Below, one piece after another: positions 16,707 to 25,341 of a DNA stretch of 64,000 bases (its first letter is position 1; each line of letters begins with the position of its first letter). A program made the translations under genes and the position numbers. The notes under the pieces are model-generated. The model worked only from the letters and a program-made list of their open reading frames with translations. It was not told the DNA's origin and made no database searches. This DNA is from Mesobacillus campisalis (GTDB lineage Bacteria; Bacillota; Bacilli; Bacillales; Cytobacillaceae): the NCBI RefSeq assembly GCF_000986785.1, contig NZ_LAYY01000007.1, positions 62,001-126,000 of the forward strand, written 5' to 3'.

Positions 16707-17315
16707 TTATTTAGTACAGACGGCAATGCCAAGCGGATATTTTTGATCCGGGCGTGGCGGCTCTATTAACACTCCTATTTGCCGGTAGAACTTAACCTCT
16801 GAATATTGAGGGAACAAATCGTGAAACTCCTCTACAGTCAGTTGATGAACATGGAAAGGCTGTCCGCATGGCTTTCCCCTTCCTTGGCCAAAGGGAGTTG
16901 ATAATATCAATGTTCCCCCAGGATTCAGCATTGCGTAAAGGTTTGCAAGCAATTGCTGTTCATCTGCAACATGTTCATATGTCTCAAAAGTAACGATTAC
17001 ATCAAAGGTGCCTAATTTTTGTGGCAGAAGAGGGTCGGCGGCATCTTCGCAGTGAAACCGGACTTTTTGGTGGTTATACCGCTTGTTGGCATACAGGATG
17101 GTTTCCGGGTCGCTGTCTACAGCAACCAATTCGCTGATTCGTTTCTTTGTCAATTTCGCAAGCATATGGGAGCCATAACCCGAACCGCAAGCAATATCGA
17201 GGGCTCTTCCGTGCATATAATAGGAACTGAACTGATACCGTGCCAGATGTTCAAGCAACAGGCTGTTAGCAGGCTTCATCAGGTCGGGTATAACGCGCTC
17301 TCCAGTATATTTCAT
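16707..17315 (-). CDS. Class I SAM-dependent methyltransferase
   Basis: The 202-residue Rossmann methyltransferase has motif I ALDIACGSGYGSHML (about 38-52), an acidic loop VAVDSDPETI for the ribose, FDVIVTFETYEHV (motif IV region) and a GGTLILSTP strand. The GERVIP start region resembles methyltransferases found with glycosyl or surface-polymer genes, but the substrate is unknown. The start is uncertain: TTG 17318 or ATG 17315 suit the AGGAG site, whereas ATG 17327 overlaps it. No operon partners are on this strand. Confidence 0.88.
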   Translation of the reverse strand: MKYTGERVIPDLMKPANSLLLEHLARYQFSSYYMHGRALDIACGSGYGSHMLAKLTKKRISELVAVDSDPETILYANKRYNHQKVRFHCEDAADPLLPQKLGTFDVIVTFETYEHVADEQQLLANLYAMLNPGGTLILSTPFGQGRGKPCGQPFHVHQLTVEEFHDLFPQYSEVKFYRQIGVLIEPPRPDQKYPLGIAVCTK

Positions 17316-17413
17316 CAAATTGGTCATCTCCTGTTGGCCATGTTATATCATGGGGTTCTTTTGAGTATATCAAATTGGCAGGATTAGGAGTAGTCCTTGC
17401 GGCAATAGGCGAT

Positions 17414-17444
17414 GGAAAATCGGCCTCCTTAAAGGGGCCGATTT
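17414..17444 (-). terminator. Rho-independent terminator of the class B PBP gene
   Basis: AAATCGGCC/GGCCGATTT with inner CCTT/AAGG pairing, about 40 bases beyond the PBP stop. Confidence 0.72.
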
Positions 17445-17484
17445 ATGAAAGGAGAGCAGGGGCTTGCCGAGTATAAAAACGCCT

Positions 17485-19560
17485 CTAATCCTTTGGCTCC
17501 TTGCTGCTTTTCATTCCAAAATAGGCATCCATTACCTTTCGTCCTATTTTAAGATTTGCTTTATGGTCATTCTTGCCTTGGTAAGCCCATGGTACAAGGA
17601 CGGCCATGGCCACTTTTGGATTATTGGATGGAGCATAGGCAACAAGGCTCAAGTTCAGTACTTCTGGAGGTATCTTGCCGTAGCTGCTGCGCAACGGACC
17701 ATCATAGAAAGCTTCAGCTGTTCCGGTTTTTCCTGCAGGCAAATATGGCGCGTTCCCGAAAAAGCGGGTGCCTGTACCGCCGGATTCTGTCAGCGCTTTC
17801 CTGAAGCCGAGCTTTACTCTGTCTAGCCAATCCTGTTTTACATCTACGGAATTAAGGACCCCGGGCTGAAAGGAAAAATAAACAGGGCCAAGCTCTTCAC
17901 CAGCCTTCTTTGGTTCATGGATTTCGCGGACGACCTGAGGCTGCATCCGATAGCCGCCGTTGGCGATGGCTGAAACGTACTGTGCCAGCTGCATGGTGGA
18001 ATAGGTATCATATTGGCCAATCACAAGGTCCAGAGCATATCCTGGCAGCCTGCTTTGACCCTTGAAGCCAGACTGTTCATTGGGAAGGTCGATACCCGTT
18101 CTTACCCCAAGACCAAATGATGCAAAAGAATTGCGGATCAAATCAAATGTATCGTGCTGTAGGCTCAGGGGCTGTTCGTATTGATAACGGCCTTTTCCTA
18201 TTTTAATGGCAGTATGGAACATATACACGTTTGATGATTTCTTCAAGGCATCAACTTCATTGAGGACACCAAGGTAATCATACGAAGCCTTCAGGGGGGT
18301 GGCCCGGATTTTTATTCCTTTGTCATCGAAAAAAGTGTTGGGAGCAATAGCTCCAGTTTTGAAACCGGTAAGGATTGTCGCACCCTTCACAGCAGACCCT
18401 ACATTATAAGTGGTGGTAATAGTGCCAAGAGCATCATCGGACATTTCGTTAAGCCCAGTCTTGCTGTTTTTGACGATTCGTTTGCCAGCCATGCTTAGCA
18501 CTTCACCTGTAAATGGGTCCATCAGCACTACATACGCCCGGTCCAACAGATGTGTTCCAGGGCTCCGCTTTGCTGCCCATAATTCTTCTTCAATGATTTG
18601 TTCCACTTTTTGCTGCAATTCCATGTCGATACTAAGAAGCAGGTCCTTTCCACGCTGACCTGGCGATATCCGCTTGGTATCAATCAGGTTGCCGGCACTG
18701 TCTGTAACATGGATGACTTTTTCCTTCTTGCCGTGGAGGACATTTTCATACTGCTTTTCAAGATAGCTTTTGCCCACCCTGTCGTTTCTGCTGTAGCCGA
18801 GGGAAAGGTATTCATCAATTTCTTCAGCAGGGAGGCCTTCTTTTGAAGAACTTACTGCGCCCAGTACAGTCCTTAGTGTAGGTCCAAAGTGGTAAGAGCG
18901 GTCCCAGTCTATGGTTGCATTGACTCCAGGGAGGTTTTGCAGGTTTTCGCTGACAATAGCAAACTCCTCAGGCGAAACATTCTCATTTTTAACGATTTGC
19001 GGAGAAAATTTATAGCCGCTGTTCAATATACGGAAAATGGCAAGGACCTCAAGTTCCTGATTAGTAAGCTTGGTGAGCATATCCTCGCCAATCCGCTCAA
19101 GCTTTAATGTATACAGTTCCTTATCTGTAAGCTTTTTTTGTTTAAACAATTTTTGTTCTTCCGCTGTGATCAGCTCATCGCTTTCTTCCGGGTTCTTTAG
19201 GATCCAGAAATCCTTCCTGTCCCTGTCCCGGACATTCGCTGTGTCCTGGTGAATTAGTTTCGCCAGGTTTTCAGCGACCTGAAGCATCTCATTCTGGCTG
19301 GCGCCTTCATTGGTATAAGTTATGGCCCGCTTTGCCTCATTGTCGACAATCACCTGCAAGTTCCGGTCGAGCATGCGCCCTCTTGGCACAGGATTATTGA
19401 TGGTCACATCCTCTTTACGGTTAATTTCCCGCTGATAATTTTCCCCATGTACAATTTGGACTATTCCCAGGCGCAGCACCAGCAGGGAAAAAAGCAGGAA
19501 AATGAGAAAAAACATGATATTGACACGAATTGAAACAGGAGATTTCTTTTTATTAGCCAT
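17485..19560 (-). CDS. Class B penicillin-binding protein, elongasome transpeptidase (PbpA/PbpH type)
   Basis: The 691-residue protein has a short cytoplasmic head, a membrane helix (about 12-36), the PBP-dimer domain starting with PVPRGRMLDRN (58-67) and a transpeptidase domain with SAVK (389-392), SSN (442-444) and KTG (611-613). Length and the long insert at 85-210 match PBP2A/PbpH of B. subtilis, the redundant cylinder-wall transpeptidases that work with RodA and MreB; I cannot choose between them. The start ATG 19560 follows AGGTGGTTGGCGA. Monocistronic, all catalytic motifs intact. Confidence 0.93.
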   Translation of the reverse strand: MANKKKSPVSIRVNIMFFLIFLLFSLLVLRLGIVQIVHGENYQREINRKEDVTINNPVPRGRMLDRNLQVIVDNEAKRAITYTNEGASQNEMLQVAENLAKLIHQDTANVRDRDRKDFWILKNPEESDELITAEEQKLFKQKKLTDKELYTLKLERIGEDMLTKLTNQELEVLAIFRILNSGYKFSPQIVKNENVSPEEFAIVSENLQNLPGVNATIDWDRSYHFGPTLRTVLGAVSSSKEGLPAEEIDEYLSLGYSRNDRVGKSYLEKQYENVLHGKKEKVIHVTDSAGNLIDTKRISPGQRGKDLLLSIDMELQQKVEQIIEEELWAAKRSPGTHLLDRAYVVLMDPFTGEVLSMAGKRIVKNSKTGLNEMSDDALGTITTTYNVGSAVKGATILTGFKTGAIAPNTFFDDKGIKIRATPLKASYDYLGVLNEVDALKKSSNVYMFHTAIKIGKGRYQYEQPLSLQHDTFDLIRNSFASFGLGVRTGIDLPNEQSGFKGQSRLPGYALDLVIGQYDTYSTMQLAQYVSAIANGGYRMQPQVVREIHEPKKAGEELGPVYFSFQPGVLNSVDVKQDWLDRVKLGFRKALTESGGTGTRFFGNAPYLPAGKTGTAEAFYDGPLRSSYGKIPPEVLNLSLVAYAPSNNPKVAMAVLVPWAYQGKNDHKANLKIGRKVMDAYFGMKSSKEPKD

Positions 19561-19721
19561 TCGCCAACCACCTTTTTATGGTCACTCGCAAAAAAACAAA
19601 CAATACCATTATTTTACTGTAAAGAGTAAAATTTTGTAAAGGGATCCTTCAGGGGAAGACAGAAGAAGGTAGCTGGAAGAGATTCACACAAATAATATTA
19701 AAAATACTTGGGTATATTATG

Positions 19722-19750
19722 TTGTCAAACTCATACGATATTGATATATT
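19722..19750 (+). promoter_or_regulatory. SigA-type promoter of the lysine-riboswitch transcript
   Basis: TTGTCA, a 17-base spacer and TATATT lie just ahead of the riboswitch, at the right place for its transcription start. Confidence 0.8.
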
Positions 19751-19782
19751 AGTATAGAAAATTATATATCACCTTATCATTC

Positions 19783-19991
19783 CGATGGGGTAGAGGCGCA
19801 GGGTTTATTAGTAGGCTGTTGTGAGGATGACAACGTTGACCGCAGCTAAAAGGAAACATTGCCGAAGCAATCAGGAAAGGTCAAAAGCCGGATTGTTGGG
19901 GTTACCTTGAATAAGGGTAACACTGTCATTATGAGGGAAACCTTCATAATGAGGAGCTACAGATCGTGATGGAGAAACCTAGTTGCTTATC
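19783..19991 (+). ncRNA. Lysine riboswitch (L-box)
   Basis: The conserved L-box landmarks appear in order: GGGTAGAGGCGC, TTATTAGTAGG, GAGGATGAC, AGCTAAAAGGAAACATTGCCGAAG, GGTCAAAAGCC, TTGTTGGGG, CACTGTCATTATG and the closing GCTACAGATCGTGATGGAGAAACC. This is the full five-helix aptamer. It is followed at once by an intrinsic terminator, so lysine binding should end transcription before the carrier gene at 20122. That links the downstream NhaC-family protein to lysine. Confidence 0.95.
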
Positions 19992-19992
19992 G

Positions 19993-20031
19993 AGAGCAGC
20001 GATAGATTTTTCTCTATCGCTGCTCTTTTAT
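19993..20031 (+). terminator. Riboswitch expression-platform terminator
   Basis: A 14-base perfect stem (AGAGCAGCGATAGA and complement) and TTTT follow the aptamer directly. The left arm can be captured by an anti-terminator when lysine is low. Confidence 0.92.
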
Positions 20032-20121
20032 GTTTAGACTCAAAAGAGCGCTTTAGTTTAACCTGGTTTTTCTCTTTTCATGGCGAGTTCCCCCCTCAAA
20101 ACTTAGGAGGAGAACATAGGA

Positions 20122-21708
20122 ATGGAAAATACAATTTATTCTGTGCTGCCGCCGCTTCTGGCAATTTTGATGGTTATACTGACACGGCGGGTACTGCTTT
20201 CACTCGGTGTCGGAATCATCGCTGCAGCTTTATTTCTGGCAAGTTTCAGCATTGGTGAGACTGCCTCTATCATCTGGGATGCGGCAAGCGCGATTATCGT
20301 TTCAGATGGTGCCATTAACACTTCAAGTGTGTATATTATTTTATTTTTGCTTATATTAGGAATCATCACAGCCTTTATTTCGATTTCCGGAGGAAGCCGC
20401 GCTTTCGGTGAATGGGCAATGAAAAGGGTAAAAACCCGAGTGGGTGCACAGCTTGTTGGTGCTTTCCTCGGCATTGTCATTTTTATTGACGATTATTTTA
20501 ACGCACTAGCAGTTGGACAGGTCACACGTCCAATAACAGACAGGCAAAAGGTATCAAGAGCTAAGCTTGCCTATATTATAGACTCGACTTCTGCACCGAT
20601 ATGTGTAGTTTCCCCGATTTCAAGCTGGGGAGCCTACATCATTGTGGTAATCGGAGGGATTCTTGCTTCCCATGGAGTAACGGATATTGGGGCGTTCTCA
20701 GCTTTTATGCAGATGGTCCCAATGAACTTTTATGTTTGGGCCTGCGTTGGTATGGTGTTCATTGTTGCGCTTAAAAACTATGAAATCGGTCCAATGAAGA
20801 CCCATGAATTACGTGCGGTGAATGAAGGGCATGTTTTTGATCCTGCGAAGCCAGTTCCGGGTGAATTAAAAGAGGATCTTCCTGTCAGCTCAACCGGTAA
20901 AATTGGGGATCTTGTCTGGCCGATCCTTGCTCTCTTTGCCGGTACCATTGGCGCAATGTTTTGGACAGGCTACCAGGCAGTTGAAGGCGAAGCGACAATC
21001 TTAGCTGTTTTTGAGAATACTGATGTTACAAAGTCGCTGATACTGGGAGGACTGTTTGGGCTGGTCGTTACCATGATCATGTTCTTCCGCCAAGCCTTTG
21101 TTCTGCGCGGTGTGAGTGCGAATGTGTTCGGCAAGGGGCTTATCGCCGGAATGAAATCCATGCTTCCTGCCATCTATATCCTAGTATTTGCCTGGACAAT
21201 CGGGGACCTGATTGGTAGACTTGAGACTGGAACTTATTTGGCAGGAGTTGTTGAGAGCTCCAATATCAATTCTTCTTTTCTGCCGGTGATTTTGTTTGTG
21301 ATTGCTGGAATCATGGCTTTTTCAACAGGAACTTCCTGGGGATCATTTGGAATTCTTCTGCCAATTGCAGGTGAGATGGCGGCTGCCTCGGATATTAGCC
21401 TAATACTACCAGCAATGGCCGCGGTTCTGGCTGGAGCCGTTTTCGGGGACCATTGCTCGCCGATTTCCGATACAACGATTCTATCTTCCACTGGAGCTGG
21501 TTCCAATCACATGGACCATGTAATGACCCAGCTTCCATATGCACTAATCAGTGCGGCAATCGCAATTGTCGGATACCTGATTGTCGGGTTTACTGGCAGC
21601 ACAGCAGCAGCTCTTGGCGCTGTCATCATCCTGCTTGCCGCTATTGTCTTCTTTTCAGGCAGGAATCCTCGTGGTTCAGAAACATTAAATGGAAATATTG
21701 TACGCTAA
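20122..21708 (+). CDS. NhaC-family carrier, probable lysine transporter
   Basis: The 528-residue protein has about 12 membrane segments and NhaC/ion-transporter marks: FIDDYFNALAVGQV (about 130-143), STSAPICVVSPISSWGAYI and GDHCSPISDTTILSSTGAGSNHMDHV near 440-465. The family is described as Na+/H+ antiporters, but members under L-box control are predicted lysine permeases. The start ATG 20122 follows AGGAGGAGAACATAGGA. The lysine riboswitch and terminator immediately upstream make amino-acid import the best inference; proton/sodium exchange is the alternative. Confidence 0.9.
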   Translation: MENTIYSVLPPLLAILMVILTRRVLLSLGVGIIAAALFLASFSIGETASIIWDAASAIIVSDGAINTSSVYIILFLLILGIITAFISISGGSRAFGEWAMKRVKTRVGAQLVGAFLGIVIFIDDYFNALAVGQVTRPITDRQKVSRAKLAYIIDSTSAPICVVSPISSWGAYIIVVIGGILASHGVTDIGAFSAFMQMVPMNFYVWACVGMVFIVALKNYEIGPMKTHELRAVNEGHVFDPAKPVPGELKEDLPVSSTGKIGDLVWPILALFAGTIGAMFWTGYQAVEGEATILAVFENTDVTKSLILGGLFGLVVTMIMFFRQAFVLRGVSANVFGKGLIAGMKSMLPAIYILVFAWTIGDLIGRLETGTYLAGVVESSNINSSFLPVILFVIAGIMAFSTGTSWGSFGILLPIAGEMAAASDISLILPAMAAVLAGAVFGDHCSPISDTTILSSTGAGSNHMDHVMTQLPYALISAAIAIVGYLIVGFTGSTAAALGAVIILLAAIVFFSGRNPRGSETLNGNIVR

Positions 21709-21712
21709 AGCT

Positions 21713-21756
21713 AAAGAACAACCAGGCTCTATAATTGGAGCCTGGTTGTTCTTTTT
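21713..21756. terminator. Bidirectional terminator
   Basis: A 17-base stem (AAAGAACAACCAGGCTC and complement) with TTTT lies between the converging NhaC-family and VanW-domain genes. Confidence 0.92.
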
Positions 21757-22678
21757 AATTATCGGTAATCTCGTTTGCCGGGGTTTCCAGCGGAAGCTGG
21801 CTGCTAGCGCTTGGTACGTGACGAGGTTCGACATTAACCGATTCCGAGGAGAAAATGGTAACGCCCATGACGCCTCCATGAACTTTAGCGCGTATCAGAA
21901 CCGGCTGGTTGTACGAGTTTTTAAAGGTGAAATCAGGGCCGTACCAGCTGACTGTCGCATCCCGGCCAGGTGGAACATACGGCACCCGCTTACTGTGTGA
22001 GTATCTCTCCATTATTTTCAATCCTGAGCGGTCTACCGCATTGAAAAGGGTGGAGGATACCTGGCAAATGCCGCCGCCAATTCCTTCGGATAACTCTCCC
22101 CTGACAATGATTGGTGCGGGAAGATATCCTTTTTTCTTTGTTCGGTTGCCTACAGTCCGATTAAAGGAAAAGGTTTCTCCAGGAAAGACAACGTGATTGT
22201 CGATTGCCTCTGCAGCCAATCTGATATTTTGGGACCTTTCCTTATTCTGGCTATTAAAGTAGGTAGTATAATGGCCAATTATTTTCCCCCGTATATTTGC
22301 CAGCAGCTCGCTGTCAACCCGGGGATAAATTTCCCTTATGGGAACATCGACCACTCGAGGGCCGGAACGGTAAAAAGCCCGTTCGAAAGATCCCTTGAAT
22401 TTTTCCTTGTTTAATTCAAGCCCTGCCTTTTCAGGAATGATGGATCCATTGTTATTAAGCCTGGCATCCTGTGGAGGGGTTTGTACCTGGAGCTGCAGTT
22501 GCCTGGCTAGTTCCTCCAGTTTTTCCTGATTGACCAGAGGGAGACCTGGGATGGGATGTACGAATTCCGAGCGGTTAACCGTAAGCAAGGGCTCCTCATT
22601 ATGACGAATGGTAAGACGCTCCGGAGCATTAACTTGCTGTACCAATAAAATCAGTCCAAAAATCCATGTTATCTTCAA
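21755..22678 (-). CDS. VanW-domain secreted protein (YoaR-like)
   Basis: The 307-residue protein starts at TTG 22678 after GAGAGGTGAATTTC (a GTG at 22687 overlaps the site). It has an N-terminal signal anchor (KITWIFGLILLVQQV) and a VanW domain (about 140-285) with FPGETFSFNRTVGNRTKKKGYLPAP, GIGGGICQVSSTLFNA and the aromatic PDFTFKNSY strand. VanW proteins are extracytoplasmic, cell-wall associated and of uncertain biochemistry. No vancomycin-resistance genes are present, so resistance should not be inferred. Confidence 0.9.
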   Translation of the reverse strand: MKITWIFGLILLVQQVNAPERLTIRHNEEPLLTVNRSEFVHPIPGLPLVNQEKLEELARQLQLQVQTPPQDARLNNNGSIIPEKAGLELNKEKFKGSFERAFYRSGPRVVDVPIREIYPRVDSELLANIRGKIIGHYTTYFNSQNKERSQNIRLAAEAIDNHVVFPGETFSFNRTVGNRTKKKGYLPAPIIVRGELSEGIGGGICQVSSTLFNAVDRSGLKIMERYSHSKRVPYVPPGRDATVSWYGPDFTFKNSYNQPVLIRAKVHGGVMGVTIFSSESVNVEPRHVPSASSQLPLETPANEITDN

Positions 22679-22761
22679 GAAATTCACCTCTCGCTTAGTA
22701 TGGTTAAGGTGAATTTTTTCATGTGGGAAAAATGGTTAAAGCTTAGGGTAATTGCAATCTG

Positions 22762-22812
22762 AAAACCAGCCCTTCAGCCTTTATGGCAAGGCAATCAGAG
22801 CTGGTTTTTTTA
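22762..22812 (-). terminator. Hairpin at the end of the RsbR-like remnant
   Basis: AAAACCAGC/GCTGGTTTT with an inner GCCT/AGGC stem. It lies just past the remnant's stop codon and is probably the old gene's own terminator. Confidence 0.6.
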
Positions 22813-22813
22813 A

Positions 22814-23011
22814 TTAATTTTTTTTGGTAATATGCAATCCCATCTGGTCGAGTGCGTATGCAACTCCCTGCTGAAACTGTGAAAAGCACGGAATATCAAT
22901 GACCGGTATGATGGGTGAAGATATTTCTTTAATAAGGTCAGAAAGGACCTTTGTTCGCTTTGCAATATTTACTTCTAATTCCCGCAGTGCTTCCTCAGCC
23001 TGTTCCTTAAT
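22814..23011 (-). pseudogene. Remnant of an RsbR-like STAS-domain stress regulator
   Basis: Read on the minus strand, 65 codons are open from a stop at 23012-23014 to TAA at 22814-22816, with no start codon or ribosome site. The translation has a helical linker (EEALRELEVNIAKRT), then KEISSPIIPVID, the conserved entry of an RsbR-type C-terminal STAS domain, and jumps straight to CFSQFQQGVAYALDQMGL, which resembles the domain's final helix. About 90-100 STAS residues including the phosphorylation Thr site are missing. It looks like a gene that lost its 5' part and the core of its STAS domain. Confidence 0.6.
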
Positions 23012-23083
23012 TTAGGCAATTCATAAACAGAATATAAAAAGGTAAAAATAGTGTGAAATATGGTTTGGAAAGGGGAGAATTAT

Positions 23084-23896
23084 TTGCCTAAAGTACTGTT
23101 GCTTCTTTTTCTGACTGTTTGCTTTCAGGATCATGCCTTTGCTGAGGGTCCTATTGATACATACCATGATATTGTCAGGAAATTTATTCCCACGGAAGCT
23201 GACTTGATAAAGCCAAATCAACCTGCAGGTGCCCGCTCTATCCAGGTATATGACTTTGACTATGATGGCCATATGGAGATAGTGGCAACTTATAGGTTAA
23301 AAGAGCACGTGAAAAAACTGCATGTGGCTGTCTTGAAAAATGAAAACAAGCAATGGAAGAAGGTGTTTGAAAGGACAGAGGATGGCTTGGATATTGAATT
23401 TTCTGGCATGGCCGACCTTACAGGCGACGGCCAGCCAGAATATATTATTGGATGGGGGCTTGGCGCTTCTGCAGGCAGCATGATAGAAGCATTTAAGTGG
23501 AACAACAATACGCTTGACGGTATATTGGAACCTCGGTTTTTTCATAAGCTGGAGTTGCTGCGGACAGACAACAGCACTAGTCTGGCCCTCTGGGAACGAT
23601 ATTGCTGCGACGCCTTTCTGGTTGAGGTGCTTGCCTGGGATGGCCGGCAGATGAATTTCAATGAAGAGCAGTACAAGAAATACTACCCAAAAGTGGAAAA
23701 ATACCATCGTGATAAGATTAAGGAAATGGATGCCTGGTTCTATTGGTACTCAATTGCCGATGCCCAACTGAAAGCAAATGATCTGGATGATGCCAAAGAA
23801 TCGATACAGCGCGGTTTTTCGTATACTCACGGCAGGGAGGAATTCAATTTTCTTAGAAAAAGGCTCGAAGAGAAATTTTTATATTCTCAGTATTAG
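23084..23896 (+). CDS. Secreted protein of unknown function with Asp-rich (VCBS-like) loops
   Basis: The start TTG 23084 follows AAAGGGGAGAATTA at ideal spacing, giving a signal peptide (LPKVLLLLFLTVC) with an AFA cleavage site, and 270 residues in total. Two calcium-loop-like segments, DFDYDGHMEIV and DLTGDGQPEYI, recall FG-GAP/VCBS blades. The C-terminal 70 residues are helical (DAQLKANDLDDAKESIQRGF), TPR-like. No catalytic motif is seen. The protein is probably extracytoplasmic; an earlier start at 23060 would bury the signal peptide. Confidence 0.75.
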   Translation: MPKVLLLLFLTVCFQDHAFAEGPIDTYHDIVRKFIPTEADLIKPNQPAGARSIQVYDFDYDGHMEIVATYRLKEHVKKLHVAVLKNENKQWKKVFERTEDGLDIEFSGMADLTGDGQPEYIIGWGLGASAGSMIEAFKWNNNTLDGILEPRFFHKLELLRTDNSTSLALWERYCCDAFLVEVLAWDGRQMNFNEEQYKKYYPKVEKYHRDKIKEMDAWFYWYSIADAQLKANDLDDAKESIQRGFSYTHGREEFNFLRKRLEEKFLYSQY

Positions 23897-24029
23897 ATGA
23901 TAAAAAGGAAATAAACCGGTATTGAAAAATGGAACCTTTTCGGATTTAAGGCGTTATTATTTGAGAGATTTAAACGCAAGGATTAAAATAATGGAGCAAA
24001 CATTAACGAATCCGGAAAGGTAATCAACT

Positions 24030-25124
24030 ATGTCAATACTCGCAATACTGGGAATTATATTCTTCATCCTGCTTTATTGCGCAATCTGCATTTATATCGG
24101 ATACAATTTTTGGGTCTGGCTAAAGCTGACGCCATGGCCCCTCAACAAGTGGTTTTATAATGGGATAATGGCGTTTCTGTCATTCTCCATATTCCTTGGG
24201 CAATTTATCAGCTTTCAGCCGCTAAAATGGGTTGGGGGCTTTTGGATGGCCATCCTGGGATATAGCCTGCTGCTGCTGCCGGTCGCGAATCTTGTTATTT
24301 ATTTTATAAAAAAAAGAGCGGCCGTTTATTGGCTTGGCCTGGGCCTATTTGCCTTTTTTATGTTTGTCCTGGTCTACGGCTCGTTTAATGCCTGGAGCCC
24401 TATTGTGCGTGAAGTCGATATAAAGATAGACAAAGCATCCGATATGGACAATCTTAAAGTTCTCGTGGCTTCGGATATTCATTTGGGGGAGATTGTTGGG
24501 GTAAAACACCTGCAGCGCCTCGTTGATATTGTGAAAAATGAGCAGCCGGATGTCGTTCTCTTGCCTGGCGATATTATAGATGATCATATCGAACCGTTCA
24601 TGGAACAGGACATGGGCAGCATCATGGCAAAACTAAAGGCGCCTCTCGGTGTTTATGTTATACCGGGAAACCATGACTATTACGGCAATGACCTGGAGTT
24701 AATGGCCGAAGAAATGGAAGAAGCAGGTGCCGTTGTTTTGATGGACCAGAGTGTGCTTGTTGATGACCAGTTTTATGTGGTGGGAAGAAAAGACAAAACG
24801 GACAACCACAGGGCTGGTGTTGATTCACTGGTTCAGAATCTGGATCACACAAAGCCGATCCTGATGATGGATCACCAACCTTATGATTTTGACATTGCTG
24901 CAGCAAATGGGATTGACCTTTTGCTTGCAGGGCACACCCACCGCGGCCAGCTGGCACCTGCCCATTTAATAACAGGGATGATTTATGAGAACGATTGGGG
25001 CTACCTTCAAAAAGGGGACCTTCACACCCTTGTTTCCTCAGGGTTTGGTACTTGGGGACCACCATTAAGGCTTGGCAGCAGGTCAGAGGTGTTCCTTATT
25101 AATTTGGAATTTACCCAACAATAA
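24030..25124 (+). CDS. Membrane-anchored metallophosphoesterase
   Basis: The 364-residue protein has four N-terminal membrane segments (about 1-125) and a calcineurin-like phosphoesterase domain with all metal motifs: ASDIHLGE, LPGDIIDD, IPGNHDYYG, MDHQPYDF and LAGHTHRGQ. The fold holds a dimetal centre; substrates in related YkuE/YkoQ-type proteins are lipid or wall-linked phosphates but are not certain here. The start ATG 24030 follows GGAAAGG. A terminator follows, so it is monocistronic. Confidence 0.92.
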   Translation: MSILAILGIIFFILLYCAICIYIGYNFWVWLKLTPWPLNKWFYNGIMAFLSFSIFLGQFISFQPLKWVGGFWMAILGYSLLLLPVANLVIYFIKKRAAVYWLGLGLFAFFMFVLVYGSFNAWSPIVREVDIKIDKASDMDNLKVLVASDIHLGEIVGVKHLQRLVDIVKNEQPDVVLLPGDIIDDHIEPFMEQDMGSIMAKLKAPLGVYVIPGNHDYYGNDLELMAEEMEEAGAVVLMDQSVLVDDQFYVVGRKDKTDNHRAGVDSLVQNLDHTKPILMMDHQPYDFDIAAANGIDLLLAGHTHRGQLAPAHLITGMIYENDWGYLQKGDLHTLVSSGFGTWGPPLRLGSRSEVFLINLEFTQQ

Positions 25125-25135
25125 TGAAGGAAACT

Positions 25136-25167
25136 GTTCCGCTGAGTATTCGGCGGAACTTTTTTGC
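25136..25167 (+). terminator. Rho-independent terminator
   Basis: GTTCCGC/GCGGAAC and TTTTTT, shortly after the metallophosphoesterase stop. Confidence 0.82.
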
Positions 25168-25341
25168 ATAATTTTTCCTGAGTAAATCATGCATTAGCAA
25201 GCTTATATAGATAGAAAATGGGAAATAGAACTTAGAGACCTTAATATGTATTCGCGTGGCGGATGAAGTTTAGAAAAAAAGGTCGCAGTGAACGGAAACT
25301 ACACTTTATAACAGTGCACATTAAGAAAGTGAGGTTATCAA

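Noticed and set aside
21820-21835. Spo0A-box-like TTCGACA inside the VanW gene
   Set aside because: Lies within coding sequence and matches only seven bases.
21755-22678. Vancomycin resistance from the VanW domain
   Set aside because: No van ligase, dehydrogenase or regulator nearby; VanW domains are common in susceptible Bacillaceae.
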